DNA of 64,000 nucleotides from Endomychus coccineus (Eukaryota; Arthropoda; Insecta; Coleoptera; Endomychidae), in contig OY294068.1 of NCBI GenBank assembly GCA_958510875.1, forward strand, positions 161,608,388 through 161,672,387, given 5' to 3'. The translations under genes and the position numbers were made by a program. Position 1 is the first letter of the stretch. The number at the start of each line of letters is the position of its first letter. This document shows, piece by piece, positions 44,171-56,390 of the stretch. The notes beneath the pieces were generated by a model. The model was given only the letters and a program-made list of their open reading frames with translations. It was not told the DNA's origin and searched no databases.

Positions 44171-46149
44171 TCAACCAGGGTATATTTCTAAAATTAAGAA
44201 GTTTTTTTTTTTTGTTTTAAAAAAATAATTGTTCTGAAGATGGACAATAAATTAACGATGATACACAGATCACTAACTTCCCTAACCCGTATGAACCGAA
44301 AATACATCGCAAATTTTGATTTTGAAATAATATACTTCTTGATGACCTTGAACCTTGAGATTATTTCTGAAAGCTTCGTAGGGTTCAAAGTATTGTTTGA
44401 CTAGGGGACTCGACAACTAGTTCAGCTGTGTGAAGTAAACACATCGCTTGCCCAACATTTGTCCATATTTGCCACCTTAAATTTTCTTTTGACCAAAAAT
44501 ACAAGAAAAAGTATAACAAAAAACGCTTATTTGGGCCAACTTCACAAGAAGTTTTGTTTGCTAACAAAAAAATTGAAGTATTGAATCTAAAATTTGAAAT
44601 ACTAATAAATACGATAACATACGCTTGAAAAAGTTTCTTTTCATAAATAAATAACCGAATTTATGTAAATTTGGTAAATGAATCACAATTTTAATTTTTT
44701 TTTTGCATGTCTATCTATATTCTATACCTTGAAAACGAAGTCTTTACAGACCTATGTTTATTGAGAACTTTATGCTTGAAACTAATTGCTCTATTATGTA
44801 TCACATTTTGTGCACCAAAATTTAGACCACCTGTATAGTTTTTGTCTTATATTTGAAACTGGAGACTCAGTATATTCTATATCTTAAGAACATTGTCATG
44901 GAGATGACAAAAATGCAGTTTGGGAAAGTAAAGTTTGATTATGTTGAGTCATTTTTCGAATAACCCATTTGAAAGGATCCATAATGTAGGTACCACGAAA
45001 GGAATGCATATTAGAATTGTACAATATGGTGTTAATTATTAGAAAATCAAACATATCTTGAAGTCACAATATTATCCTCAAATATTTATTTCGGCAAGTT
45101 GTCATCTTTAGTATCATTTCATTTCCGTATTTCGATAGCTAAGTTACCATCTTCGTTAGAAACAGAAGATAGGTCCAGTAAAGTCGATAGTTTATTCTTT
45201 ATATTCCTCAGAAATTACCAACAGAAGTCGTAATTCTTAATCAAAAGGAGAGTATGAATTTTACCAATCTTTTGGTCTATTTTCGATCTAGTTTTAGATC
45301 TAGTCGTTGGTGAAAAAGACATAGCTAGATTTAGAAATCAAATAGAAAAATGTTGTTCACCTGTTGAAAATTTCAATGATCGAGAATTTATGATAAGGAG
45401 GTTTTTCTAATGTTCTATTGAAGATATTTAAATACTAAAATACGTATTCAAGTCACTTTAAATCATTGTAATTTTAAGATAGATATGTATCCGATGTTAT
45501 ATCATGAACTCATTGATGTAAAGAAAAGTTTAATTTCAGAGTAACCACAGTTTATTATTAAAAGTAGACAAAAATTGCACTTCATCTCTATATATAGCAT
45601 TTCAAAAGGATGTATGAAAATGATCAAATGAAACAGAACTAAGACAATGATTAAAAATTTACTCTATGCTATAGACTACGATAGTGATTTCGAAACACCC
45701 CCACAGTCACTGTACTCGGTAAACTTGAAAACTCCAGTATTAACCTCTATCGCTCTGAAGAATAAGGTCAGAATAAGCGCATTTCATCCCTTCATAAGTT
45801 CTATTCAATTTCTCTCTTATAACAAATATTTAAGAACTTCCTCTGCGATGTATTTTACTTGGAACATTTGAGATAGGTTTGATTCATTATTCTTGAAAAA
45901 ATTGATATTATATATAAATGATAGTGTTAAAATTACAAATTTTTATATGAAAATAATAACAAATTTTTAGAGTTGGGAAGCCCTTAGTATTGTGAATAAC
46001 TTTTATCGGAATTTTTTTTCTATCTATTTTCACTCAAAAAATGCTTCATTGAAGAAATCACGTCAAAAACTGACAACCTATTTAATTGTGATTTTTTTTA
46101 TAAAAAAACAATAATTGAAAACTGAGATTATTTTGAAATACAGAACTCT
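44171..46149. other. no gene recognised
   Basis: AT-rich; probably intron or intergenic. The open frame at 45647-45871 has no recognisable domain. Confidence 0.5.
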
Positions 46150-47160
46150 TCCTATAAAAGGTGTTCGATATGACCTCCTTCAACTGCTATTCATTTTCCC
46201 AATCATCTTCTAACCTCCAGCACTGCAGCTTTTTCCAGCACTTCTCTAGAGATAGCTCTCTACAGGCTGTTTGTATTTTCTCCTTTATGTGATCTCTACT
46301 TGTCGATGAAGTTCTATAAACCTTATTCTTCAAAGTAGGAGTAAGGGGAGACTTAGGAGGTAATTTCACCTATCTGCAAAATTTACGTTTAAGTGTACCC
46401 GTATAATGTGTGTCTTATTGGAGGGGGGGGAGGCTCCAGTCATGCTGGAACTACGTGTTAGCACGAAGCTACAGTGGAATGTTTTCAAGTAGGAGTGGTA
46501 ACTGTTCACGCTGAAATTGCAGATAACTTTTGCTATTGGGGACTCCTTCATGAACAAATGTCCAAAAATAATCTCATAACTCACATCTATTCCAGAGTGT
46601 TCTTGGTTTCTAATTTCGTCATGTGGTGAGCGTTTCCTGTCGTAATGCTCATTTTTGAGATTTGATTCACCATTGCTAACAAAACGGCTTTCATCTGTTC
46701 AAAGTATATGTTGGAAAAGTCTATGGTCCATAATTTTTTAATTTATAATTATTTCGGTGATAAAATCAGTTCTTCTTTCCATATGGGCTCATTCAAAAGA
46801 TCCAAATCGTGTCATTTGAAAGCGTGGTACCCATTTGTATCTAAAACTCCCCGACTTGCTTGCCTTTTAGAGTTTTTGACATGATAATCGAAAATATCAC
46901 AGATATTTCTGGCAATAGTTTTGCCTTTTTAGGAAGACAATGCATCTTGGTTTTGTCTCAAATTGCTTTCCAGCCTAACAGATACCTTTGCATTGGGAAC
47001 ATGACGTCCGGGATATTTGTCGCGATACAACTGGACAGTTCTTCTACTATTCTGTTGAGCTTCACCAAAAACCAACAGCATATCAACTTCTATGTGTATA
47101 CAGTTTGAAAGGTTCAAGAAGTTAACAATATTCATTGTAAGCAATCTAACTTAACGTATT
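46150..47160 (-). pseudogene. Tc1/mariner-type transposase, degraded
   Basis: The - strand N-terminus at 46929-47144 gives DMLLVFGEAQQNSRRTVQLY and RDKYPGRHVPNAKVSVRLES, the helix-turn-helix region of the same broad group as 28000-29013. The C-terminal end at 46150-46370 gives LKNKVYRTSSTSRDHIKEKI and EVLEKAAVLEVRR in alternating frames. The middle (46370-46900) is scrambled by stops. A G-rich run at 46423-46432 lies inside. Confidence 0.7.
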
Positions 47161-47510
47161 CGAATTCACTTCGTTTGTATAGGAAACAATTGTCAATGGT
47201 TTTTCATGAAAAACCTGATTTATATTTCCCGTTAGGGTGACTTCTTGAGTAATGAATTTTTTGACTTTGTAGCCCTGTAACTTTTGTGCAAAAATTTTTC
47301 TGATAAAAGCTAGTCACAATATTGAGGCCTTCCCAATTGTGAAAAAAATATAGGTAAATCCTGGGAAAACAATTCAAACGACCGACGACCTTACTGCCGT
47401 TTTGAAACTTATAATCAAGCCATCATATGTGTCATCCTAGGTTCGGAATTTAATTATTTTATTTACTTTGAGGTAGTAGGGCTTGAGCGCCAACTGTCGG
47501 CAATTTTTGC
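47161..47510. other. no gene recognised
   Basis: AT-rich spacer between a transposase remnant and a foldback element. Confidence 0.4.
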
Positions 47511-48212
47511 ATAATTCTGAGTTCGGAGAAAAAAACAGCCCTAAGTAGAGAATTATGATAAAAATTGAAGGAACTGAAATCAAACACTTTTTGATCATCG
47601 CAAATGGTCCAAAAAAAATGGTAAAAATGACCAAAACCGATTTTTCGCGTAGGACATCGTCGAATTGAGTAAAAATAAACTTTTAATGAGTTCATGCGCC
47701 GTAAAGAGACGGAAAAAATGAGCTGTGGATGATCCCTCTAAAAAAATAGCGCTTTACCGCACCACAACTTTTTTAGTGCCATTTTACAAAATTGCTTTTC
47801 TTGCATTAAGTTGCAGTTCGCAAAAATATACATCCGATCTTGCTGAAATTTTGTGTGGTACTTGGTGTGCACAAAAGCTACAACCTATCAAGATTTCAGC
47901 TCCTTATCTTGGAAAGAACAAGAGTTATGAATTTTTGAAATTTCGAGCAAAATCGATGGTTGTTTGCAATTTGCGGGGTCACCGTTGATTCACCCGCAGC
48001 TCATTTTTTCCGTCTTTTTACCTTGCATAAGCTTATTAAAAGCTTTTTCTTAACTCAATCCGACAATCTCCGACGCGAAAAAATTGGTTTTGGCCATTTT
48101 TACCATTCTTTTTGGACCATTCGCGATGATCAAAAAGTGTTCGATCTTAGTTTCTTCAATTTGTATCATAATTATCTACTTAAGGCAGTTTTTTTCTCCG
48201 AACTCAGAATTA
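47511..48212. mobile_element. foldback MITE, arms of about 220 bp
   Basis: 47511-47733 and 47984-48212 are inverted copies: TAATTCTGAGTTCGGAGAAA, GATCAAAAAGTG, TGGTAAAAATG, CCAAAACC, GCGTCGGA-like and GGAAAAAATGAGCTG landmarks occur in mirrored order. The centre of about 250 bp contains non-repeated sequence (an open frame at 47725-47988 with no domain). Arms differ by perhaps 10-15%, so insertion is not very recent. Confidence 0.8.
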
Positions 48213-48494
48213 AAAACTCCAGAAAGCTAATTCTATCACACTATAAAGAACAATTTGATAAAGAATTAATTTGAATTTACGACAATGAAAGATGGAGTTG
48301 TGACGTTACACTATCGGAGAATATTATAAATTTAACATTCTGGTTCCAGCTGATTCCATAGCCTAGGCATGTGACTTTTAGTGACTTTGTAATTTGATTA
48401 GAACGGATCCTCTTCTGAGATTCATACATAATAGAAAACGTATTGCTTTACATATTAAGGAGACGAAGGAGGATGTAAAGAAGATCGATTGAAA

Positions 48495-49963
48495 TTAACA
48501 TTCTCCTTTCGATTGGTTGGCTCTGACTCCGTAATGTTCTTTAATCAAATCAGCGGCTTTTTCTCCAATCACATACGCTATAGCATTTAACTGTCCTGAT
48601 ATGGTGACGGGAATGATCCCACAATCAACTACTCGCAAGTTCCCTATTCCGTATACTCTCAAGTTATTATCAACAACAGCCAAACTATCTCCCACTGGGC
48701 CCATCTTTGTTGTTGAAGTGACATGGTGAGCTGCAAACGATATTTGTTTTATTGCGCAATACCAAAAGTTCCTGCTTCCGAAAGGGTATATGTCACAAGG
48801 TTTAGGCCGAGAATATACTTCGGCATCCAATTTTCTAAAAGGCTCGGTTTCGATGAGCTTCAAAACTAACAATATTGCGCGATATAAACTATCAACATCT
48901 TCTTCGGCCGAGAATATTCCAATATCGATTTCAGGAAAATCTTTCGGATCTTTGGATTTGAGTGTGATTTTTCCTGTTGACTTTGGATGCAGCAACGTAA
49001 CCGAAATCGCGAAATCTGTTGATGCATTGAACTGTTTCGAGAAAGAGTTCGTAATTTCGTCGTTGAATCTCCTAGATTGTAAACCAAGGAGTGTACCTGG
49101 GGGAGGTACGAAGACATATTCAACATTAGGTACGCTAGAAGTATTGTTGTAGATGTTGATGTAGGATATGCTTTCGCTATTCAGTGTTTTCGTCAGAAAT
49201 CCTTTTCCTTTCACATAACTTTTCACCAACTCTGACAATTTTGGGGTCGGTTCCACAAAGTTCGTTCTGACGAATACACTCAAATACCCGATGTGGTCCT
49301 TCAAATATTCACCTACTGGCAAATCTTGTACAACTTTAATACCATGTTTGATCAATTCTTTCTTAGGTCCTATTCCTGACAGCATCAATAACTGTGGAGT
49401 GTTGATAGCCCCACCAGCCACTATTATTTCTTTCTTAGCCTTGGCTGAATAATATTTACCATGTCTAATGAATTCGACACCTTGAGCAATTTTTCGATCA
49501 TCCAATAGTATCCTGGTAACTAAGGCTCTTATTGTGACATTCAAATTCAAGCGATTTCTAACTGTCTTCAAGTAACCGCTCCCTCCACTTACTCGTTTAC
49601 CGTCCAGAGTATTATATTGGATTTCTCCAATACCTATTTGTTGAACTCCATTGTAATCTAATTCTTTATACCCAAGTTCTCTGTTTGCATCAACAATAGT
49701 TTGGTGGAATTTTGAAGTAGGGTGAGAGTAGTCTGTATTTATAGGACCGGCGAAACCATGCAGACCATAATCTCCACCAACTCTAGAGTTTTCTGATTTC
49801 TTGAAGTAGTGGAGCAATTCGTTGTATGACCATCCTGGGTTGCCAAGTTGGGCCCATTTATTGTAGTCGTGTTTATTTCCTCTAGTATATAGCAATCCAC
49901 TCACTGCGCTTGTACCTCCAATTGACAACCCACGAGTGTAAGTACATCGTCCTCCCACCATTC
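48495..49963 (-). CDS. GMC oxidoreductase (glucose dehydrogenase-like), 3' exon
   Basis: FAD-dependent oxidoreductase; insect members are mostly secreted and oxidise sugars, alcohols or hormone precursors. Exon begins after ATTTTCAG (acceptor at 49964) and ends at TAA (48495-48497), about 488 codons. Visible: GGRCTYTRGLSIGGTSAVSG, equivalent of GMC signature 1; WAQLGNPGWSYNELLHYFKK; GGAINTPQLLMLSGIGPKKE, signature 2 (GA-----LL--SGIGP); AAHHVTSTTKMGPVGDS with the His-rich catalytic region; and GIIPVTISGQLNAIAYVIGE near the end, where most relatives have SGN-N-P. The ISGQLNA variant alters the residues around the second active-site position. No stops: this is a real coding exon. It joins 57438-57653 in phase. 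Confidence 0.93.
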
Positions 49964-50086
49964 CTGAAAATATAGCAAAATACATTGTAGAAGAAAAACA
50001 TGCTTACTCTAGGATAACACCATGTCATAACAAATTATAAACTAAATACAACAGAAATGTTATGTCTCGAATTCTAAGTCTAAATA

Positions 50087-50712
50087 CGAGGGCAAGGGGA
50101 AAGGCCCTGAAAAATTAAACAAGAAATGATTTATTTGGTTAAAGCTTTTTTCATTTCTCAGCATAATCTCCTTGTAACCCGATACACTTCGTTCAACGTT
50201 TTCCAATTTTTCTATCCCTTCCAAATAATACGATTTCGGCAATCCTTCGATCCAGTTCGCTTGAGATGCCCATAGCCTCAGCAATCTCGTGCACCTTAAC
50301 TTGCCGATCGTCAATAATGATACCATGGATTTTATTGACGATTTCTGACGTTGTTACCTCAATTAGAATACCAGAACGTTCGGCGTCCTTTGTGGTCATA
50401 CTTCCACAACGAAAATCACCAAACCAGTTGTGAATCGTTCCAATCGATGGAGATAAGTCCCCATAATGTTTAAGAAGCGATGCTTTGGTTTGCGTAATAT
50501 ATTTTCCACCCAAGAAATAATGTTGAATCCAGTGGCGAAATTCACTTTTTCTCCTGTTTACAAAAATCTTCAAGCTTGCTTGCTTTCGCTGGGTGTCAAA
50601 ACAGAACCGAATGACACATGAGAAAACTTAAATGCCTTCTAGTTATAGATGGTACGTTTCCAATTGTGGCGCCATCTGTTTTATTTTTGAGGGACTATTC
50701 ATATTGCCCTCG
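50087..50712 (-). mobile_element. mariner, internally deleted, both ends intact
   Basis: CGAGGGCAAGGGGAAAGG at 50087 and TATTGCCCTCG to 50712 are inverted ends flanked by TA. The - strand N-terminus is readable: FRHWIQHYFLGGKYITQTKA, LLKHYGDLSPSIGTIHNWFG, MTTKDAERSG and VKVHEIAEAMGISSE (paired helix-turn-helix DNA-binding part). The sequence then jumps, near 50248, directly to the 3' end (GLPKSYYLEGIEKLENVERS). About 700 bp, including all three catalytic acids, is deleted. It lies in the GMC gene intron and is non-autonomous. Confidence 0.92.
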
Positions 50713-50714
50713 TA

Positions 50715-51706
50715 TAACATTATAGTTGGGATGGGCATAGCAGTGCCTATGAATGAGTTGAGGTGCAACAAAAAATGTTACAAAATTATTACTAAGCTGC
50801 TGAACTTACACAGCGTTGCCAGGGCATATTTATAAATGTGATCTAGATAAAAGAGGTATGCATTGGCGGTGTTAGAAAAGTATTGGGTGAGAAGATATTG
50901 TAGAAAGCATTGGTTCCGCCATCGGGATATTATATTCTCCAATTTTCAAGACTTAATGAATATTTGAAATGAGTAGAAACAACTATTGGCGTAGATAACT
51001 GTAAAAATATACTCTATGTCATTTGAAAGTTCATTTTAATTGACAGGAATATCTGTCCTATAGAGTGATCGGTCACAGACATGTGACTGTCACTGTATCA
51101 GCCTTCTGCCATGCAAACGTTAAACAAAAGAACATAATAGAGGAAAGGAAAACTGATTCACTCAACTATGCAGTCTTCAAAATAAGCAGGAATAGATCTG
51201 AAGGAAAATTGCTATCCGCATAGCCAATATTTTAATTGTATTTTTCTGGTTCTAATTGGAAGAGGGACAGTCGTTTTTTTTTCGATATCTAAGAGAACTG
51301 TTCTTCAACAGATTCTTCAAGCGATGATTGATTGTGTAAATGTTCAGTGGATTGAGGTACAGGAACTGCTTCAAAGATATCAAAATGACCTTTAGATAAG
51401 TTTCCCGAAATTCGAAGTGGCAGATCACGTGCATCGAATTATGCAGAGTAATTGTTTTTACAATGAATCAACAAAGTTATTACCGTTTTGACCTGGCCCA
51501 ATTGACCGCAACAAGTTGAGCAATTTGAGGGCGATTTTCTTGAACTCTATTTACGAAAGAAAGTGAAAATGGCAGTTTCCATCATCCTTCACGGGAATGA
51601 TACGGTGTGTAGTATGGATCAAAGTCGACTTGGAAAGCAACAGTACAACATGCTCAACTAATATAACATAATAATATGTAACAGTTAACAGTTTCAAATA
51701 TTATGA
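50715..51706. other. no gene recognised
   Basis: Intronic sequence of the GMC gene, AT-rich, without recognisable repeats or domains. Confidence 0.5.
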
Positions 51707-52264
51707 CCATGGTCGTATATACAGGTCTCGAATCTAGAGGCTGTTTCCTATGTGAGAAGTGAGTCCGCTAAGTGTCATCTGTTGCGTAGTACCAAAAGGG
51801 TGGCGCATGAGTCGAGGGATGTTCTCTGGCACGTATACGACCGTGTTTGAACGATATGGCGCCTAATCCTGACATCCTGAAAACATATTTCGATCCATGC
51901 GCCAGCTGGTGGCTGAGCGAGGGACTACGAGTTTGGCGACATGTAAGAGACTCATTTCAAACATAGAGTTCCCAGACCTGTTATTACGACCGTGATTATG
52001 ACTGAGGAATACTCAGCGTGTGGGATCTGTGACATGATGACACAAAATTTGATTCTGACTGAATGTTCGATTTTGCAACGAATACTGTATCTACTTGTTT
52101 TGAATTGTCTTAGAAGTGGATGTAAGTAGTATAAGAATAACATATAATCCAGCACGAATCCAAACACCGAACCTCCACTTTGAAAACAATAAGAATGACA
52201 TTTTGGCCTGAAATTTGCAATAATACATTCGACATACAGATAGCTTAAGGTACTCTATGTCTTG

Positions 52265-52560
52265 AGATTGAATGTCATTCTTGTTCAGCATATATCACAA
52301 CTCGATGTTTTATCTATATTTGTTATTATATATAAATTCTCGGCAAACAGCTCACACTAATACATATGCTTATTATTTTCATCTTCACGTACGTTCGGTC
52401 TCACGGCCATTATCAAAATTTGCATCAATGTCTGAAACGGGATTTCTTGATGATGCTAATTGTATCAAGCACAAAGCGTCCTCGTTGCAACAATTTCAAC
52501 TAAAATGTCCACGTCACCGAAACGAACAGAAACACCAGTAATTGAAATTGTGACACATTA
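52265..52560 (+). mobile_element. Penelope-like terminal repeat fragment
   Basis: ATTCTCGGCAAACAGCTCAC near 52337, CTTCACGTACGTTCGGTCTC near 52384, and CGAAACGAACAGAAACACCA near 52518 match, in the same order, the left repeat of the element at 58236. It has diverged considerably. It contains no coding sequence. Confidence 0.7.
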
Positions 52561-52989
52561 ATGTTTCAAGTATATGAATATGTATCCAGAATTCACTCCA
52601 TAGCAATTTTCTTATAATATCCGAAGTCATTTCAAGCAATGTCTATTTGTTATTAGGTGTGTTTATTTGAATAGGCAGGGATAATAAATTACATTATTTC
52701 CAACGACCACATGCGAACATGACAAATAGCCCACTATTTAGTTACTTCGAAAACAACAAATATCACTCCAGAGCACGGTCGTAAATACAGGTCTGGGAAC
52801 TCTATGTTTGACATGAGTCTCTTACATGCCGCCAAACTCGTAACTCCTCGCTCAGCCACCAGTTAGCGCTTGGATCGAAGTATGGCAACAATCACATTAT
52901 TAAGTAGAATAATTGTTCTCGTAACGCAATATTTACTATTCTGATTTGAGAGAGGAATAGAACTGTTACTCTTGTCAAAATGTATTACT

Positions 52990-53230
52990 CACCTTAAAAA
53001 TTACTTCCCCTTTTTCGTTATACATGCTTGCACACATAAAAGACCTCGTTAAAACGATTTCTATCCGGAATCGCAAGCATCCACTTTTTTCGCATTTCCG
53101 CATCTTTCGGCATTTTAAAAACCGAAGTTTCTTGCTTTACACTTTTGTACCCCGTTTTGCATTTCGGCACAATGCACGGTTTCGTAATTTTTCTCTGAAA
53201 ACGCCGGTATTCCTCGTGTTTACAAGTCAA
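52990..53230 (-). pseudogene. THAP zinc-finger exon
   Basis: The - strand frame gives KPCIVPKCKTGYKSVKQETS and VFKMPKDAEMRKKWMLAIPD, then NRFNEVFYVCKHV. This is a C2CH THAP domain: C-x4-C near the start, W in RKKW, and C-x2-H in VCKHV. After one base of shift, YNEKGEVIFK precedes AAG|GTGAGT, a good splice donor near 52998. So it was a first coding exon spliced to the rest of a transposase or a host gene. The shift after CKH breaks it. Confidence 0.75.
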
Positions 53231-53638
53231 TAATGACAGTTGCCAGAGAACACGGTCGTATACGTGCAAGAGATAATTCCTCGACTCATGCGCCACCCTT
53301 TAGGTACTTTGCAACAGATGACGCTTAGCGGACTCACTTCTCACATAGGAAATAGCCTCGAGTTCCCAGACCTGTATATGCGAGCGTGCACCAGAGTGAT
53401 ATGTATATTAAGATGTAACTATATTAACGCATTATAGGCTTCAATCGCTTACCTAGTTACTACTCGTTAGGCAACTTACAATACAACTATATGTATTGTA
53501 TATGGAATTATTTAAAGTGTGCTTTTGAATTAATATTGGGGAATCGCCAGATAGACGTTTGAATTGTTTGTTTTGTATATGCATCATTAAACTTATTATA
53601 TAAAAAACCGTAAAACAGTATATAAAATTCCATAAAAC

Positions 53639-54668
53639 ATGGATATAGAGATTGACAGTGACGATCAATGTACTCAACCTGAAATTATACAGGCTGCAAA
53701 ATTAACATCACTGAAATTACTGCCTGAAAATTCCAAAAGGAGGTACGAATACGCTTACGATCAATTTCTTCCATGGCGAAAAAATAAGAAAATAAGAACC
53801 TCCTTTTCCAAAATGTTTTGCTTGCACATATGGGTAAACTCTCCAATAGAATTCAATGCTGAACATTTTGAACTCAATATTCTATGTTGGGTGCCACTTT
53901 ATCGATTCACCAGATATCTCCAAATATAGTAAACTTAAGACGTTTTTAAAGAATAAAAAAGACGGATATAAACCGAAAAAAGCCAAAATTTTTACGCCAC
54001 AAGAAATTAATGAATTTATGAATTTAGCTCCGGATGAGATTTACTTACTTACAAAGGTAAGTCATCGGTATTTAACCAAATTCTATCAATTTTTTTAATT
54101 ACAACTTTTTTAAGTTGTTGTGTTGGTTATGAGTATATCAGGTGCATGTCGCAAGCAAGAACTTACCCAGTTATGTATAAATAACATTGAACATTTGGGG
54201 AATTCGGCTGTCATTGAAATTAATAATACAAAAAAGTGTTATCGCTTGTTCACTATTACTGGAAACTTTTATAGCATGTATAAGAAATATGTCAATCTAA
54301 CTACCAACAACCGAAACACGTTTTTTCCAAAATGCACAAAATGAGTGGTGGGCATTAACAAAATTGGCAATGTACCTAGAGTAGTGGCTGAACTTTTAAA
54401 TCTAAAGGATCCTGAAACATACACTGGGCACTCATATCGCCGTTCATTTTCTACGATATTAGTGAATGCAGGATGACATCTAACCTCTCTGAAAAGACAT
54501 GAGGGTTGGAAATCGTCCACAGTTGCAGAAGAATATATTGATGATTCTGCTAGTAACAGATTGAATATTGCCAATAAAATTATGGCTGCGATCAGCAGTA
54601 CTTCGAAAACCGCCACTCCACCTCTTCCTAAAACTGACATCGAGTCTGCTACTTCAAAATGCCAGTAG
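53639..54668 (+). pseudogene. Crypton-like tyrosine recombinase
   Basis: Cryptons move with a tyrosine recombinase instead of a DDE transposase. The start is MDIEIDSDDQCTQPEIIQAA, then KLLPENSKRRYEYAYDQFLP. After shifts near 53810-53930, DISKYSKLKTFLKNKKDGYK and KIFTPQEINEFMNLAPDEIY follow. The catalytic set is visible: Arg in ISGACRKQELTQL (54130-54170), His-x2-Arg in TGHSYRRSFST (54424-54456), and Tyr in GWKSSTVAEEYIDD (54507-54548), ending at TAG 54668. In-frame stops occur (54344, 54475). Between LLTK and VLVMSISG lies GTAAGT...TTTTTTAAG (54057-54114), a 58 nt intron-like gap whose removal leaves the frame off by one. It sits in the GMC intron. Confidence 0.75.
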
Positions 54669-54774
54669 AGCTATCTCTGAAATCATTCATCTGTTCCAAG
54701 AGGTGTTTAGCTGTGTTGCTTCGTAAATAGTGCTCTTAGAATCGTCTTGTCTAGCCTATATTACTTAATGTTAT

Positions 54775-56390
54775 GTACTTATTTTAATGGGTGATTGTTG
54801 GGCTATTTTTAAGTCAAAAAGTTAATATAAATGTGCGGGACAAAATGCTTGGTTTTCGATATACAGGGTGCTGAAGTTTTTATTTTTGAAGTGAAAACTT
54901 CTTTAGGCGCGTTGGGCTATTTTAGATGAGGGGTAGAACCATAAGTCCTTCACGTCCCGTCACGCTGTAGCTATATATATTAGGTATTATATATACTGCT
55001 GCGTGCGCAACTGCGGCCGTGCGGGACTCGGTTGAGGCGTCAGGCAGTCTCTCTATACGTTTACACACGTGTGCATATCTGAGTCGGTGTTGGTGAGCCT
55101 GCCTGTGTGAGCCAGTGCTCTCGATTACGGTATACAGGACAGGTATACGTATACACTGCGTATACACACTATACACTGTATACAGCTACAACAGCACGCA
55201 TATAGTCGACGTTATTCATTTACTCAAACCTTCGTCCTCGTGCAGACGAAAGTTATATTTTTATGCTAACTGAAAACATGGACCTTTTTTGCAATACAAT
55301 TCATAATTTAATTATCACAGAGTAAAAAGTAATAATTAAATTATATGTGATCGGTAATTGTAGCCTGTTTTTATATATGAGCACACCTGATTCCACAGTA
55401 TGTTTCATGCTTGGATCTAATCTAATAATTTAAGTTCCGTCGAAGTTACCGATAATGACGACGCAATCAAGAAAATGCTGTTTAACATTACTTTCATTTA
55501 CATCGATGTAAATATCAATAAATAATATGTTTTGAAAATAAAATAATGTGTATTTATTATAATGGCTATCGGGTTACATTCATACACTTCACATGGATTG
55601 TACCGCCCATTATACTTTTTTTATTATTAAATATAAGAATGTATATAATTGTTGATTGAAACGCTGTCAGTTGTGAAAACTAAAGAAAAACTGATTACAT
55701 TAATTTTCATTTAAAAATAATAAAATTGTAATTTCGGATGCTACAATAATTCAAAGATAACATAAAATAAATTGGTTACTTCATAATGTCAGTTTTCACT
55801 TCTGTCAGCAGCGCTCGGTGACTGCCCGTTTTTTTATTTTAAGTTTTTAGCAAAAATTCCAAAAACCGTTTGAGATATTACATTAAATTTCAGGATAGCG
55901 TATTATGGCGCAAAAACACGTTTTTAAACACAAAAGTTTATTTTCAATTTATTGTATTGATTACCATGTAATTTGAAACAAAAAAGAGCTCTTAGCGTTT
56001 TTGCCGTATAACTTACCATTTTGAAGAAAATAATTAAAAATTGTATTTATTAAATGGATATCTGCAACTTATACCGAAGCGAAACCAGTTTACTTAAAAC
56101 ACGTTGCTGAGGAAGGGTCCGTAATTCTTTTTTAATCATACCTATGTCACTGGTTAAATTGAAAATAATCTAATTTGGTTAAAAAGTGTGCTTTCATACC
56201 ATAATATGGAATTTAATGTAATATCTCAAACAGTTAGAAAATTTTTGGCAGAAACCGAAACAAAAATAAAAACTTCAGATCCTATATATCGAAAACCAAG
56301 AACTTTTCTACTTAAAATTAGCCCAAGAATCATCCATTAAATTAGTACACAACATAATCACCCATTAAAATAAGTACCCAGCTTTAGGTA
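54775..56390. repeat. complex inverted repeat region
   Basis: The outer pair 54775-54905 and 56255-56390 share TACTTATTTTAATGGGTGAT, TTGGTTTTCGATAT and CTGAAGTTTTTATTTTTG in inverse order. An inner pair shares GAGATATTACATTAAATT (55872 and about 56215) and similar flanks, with a centre near 56040. Between them lies a GC-richer patch (54960-55200) with no recognisable gene and an AT-rich stretch. This may be a non-autonomous DNA transposon with long compound ends, or two foldbacks, one inside the other. It starts about 100 bp after the Crypton-like reading frame ends. Confidence 0.6.

Larger units (their letters stand above)
51708..53390. mobile_element. THAP-bearing element with nested inverted blocks
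   Basis: Outer inverted blocks 51708-51844 and 53251-53390 share GCTGTTTCCTATGTGAGAAG, GAGTCCGCTAAGTGTCATCT and GGTGGCGCATGAGTCGAGG. Inner blocks about 51885-51990 and 52777-52868 share GGTGGCTGAGCGAGG, AGAGACTCAT and TAGAGTTCCCAGACCTGT. Motifs like CGGTCGTATATACAGGTCT stand at most block edges and inverted at others, so each block looks like an element end. A THAP exon (- strand) lies between the right blocks and a Penelope-like scrap in the middle. Which family this belongs to is unknown to me; a P-like element is my guess because of THAP. Confidence 0.6.

Noticed and set aside
48790..49152. 120-codon + strand open frame
   Set aside because: Antisense to the GMC exon, whose motifs are unambiguous.
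54922..55176. 84-codon - strand open frame in a GC-richer patch
   Set aside because: No domain and no splice signals; lies within a compound inverted repeat.
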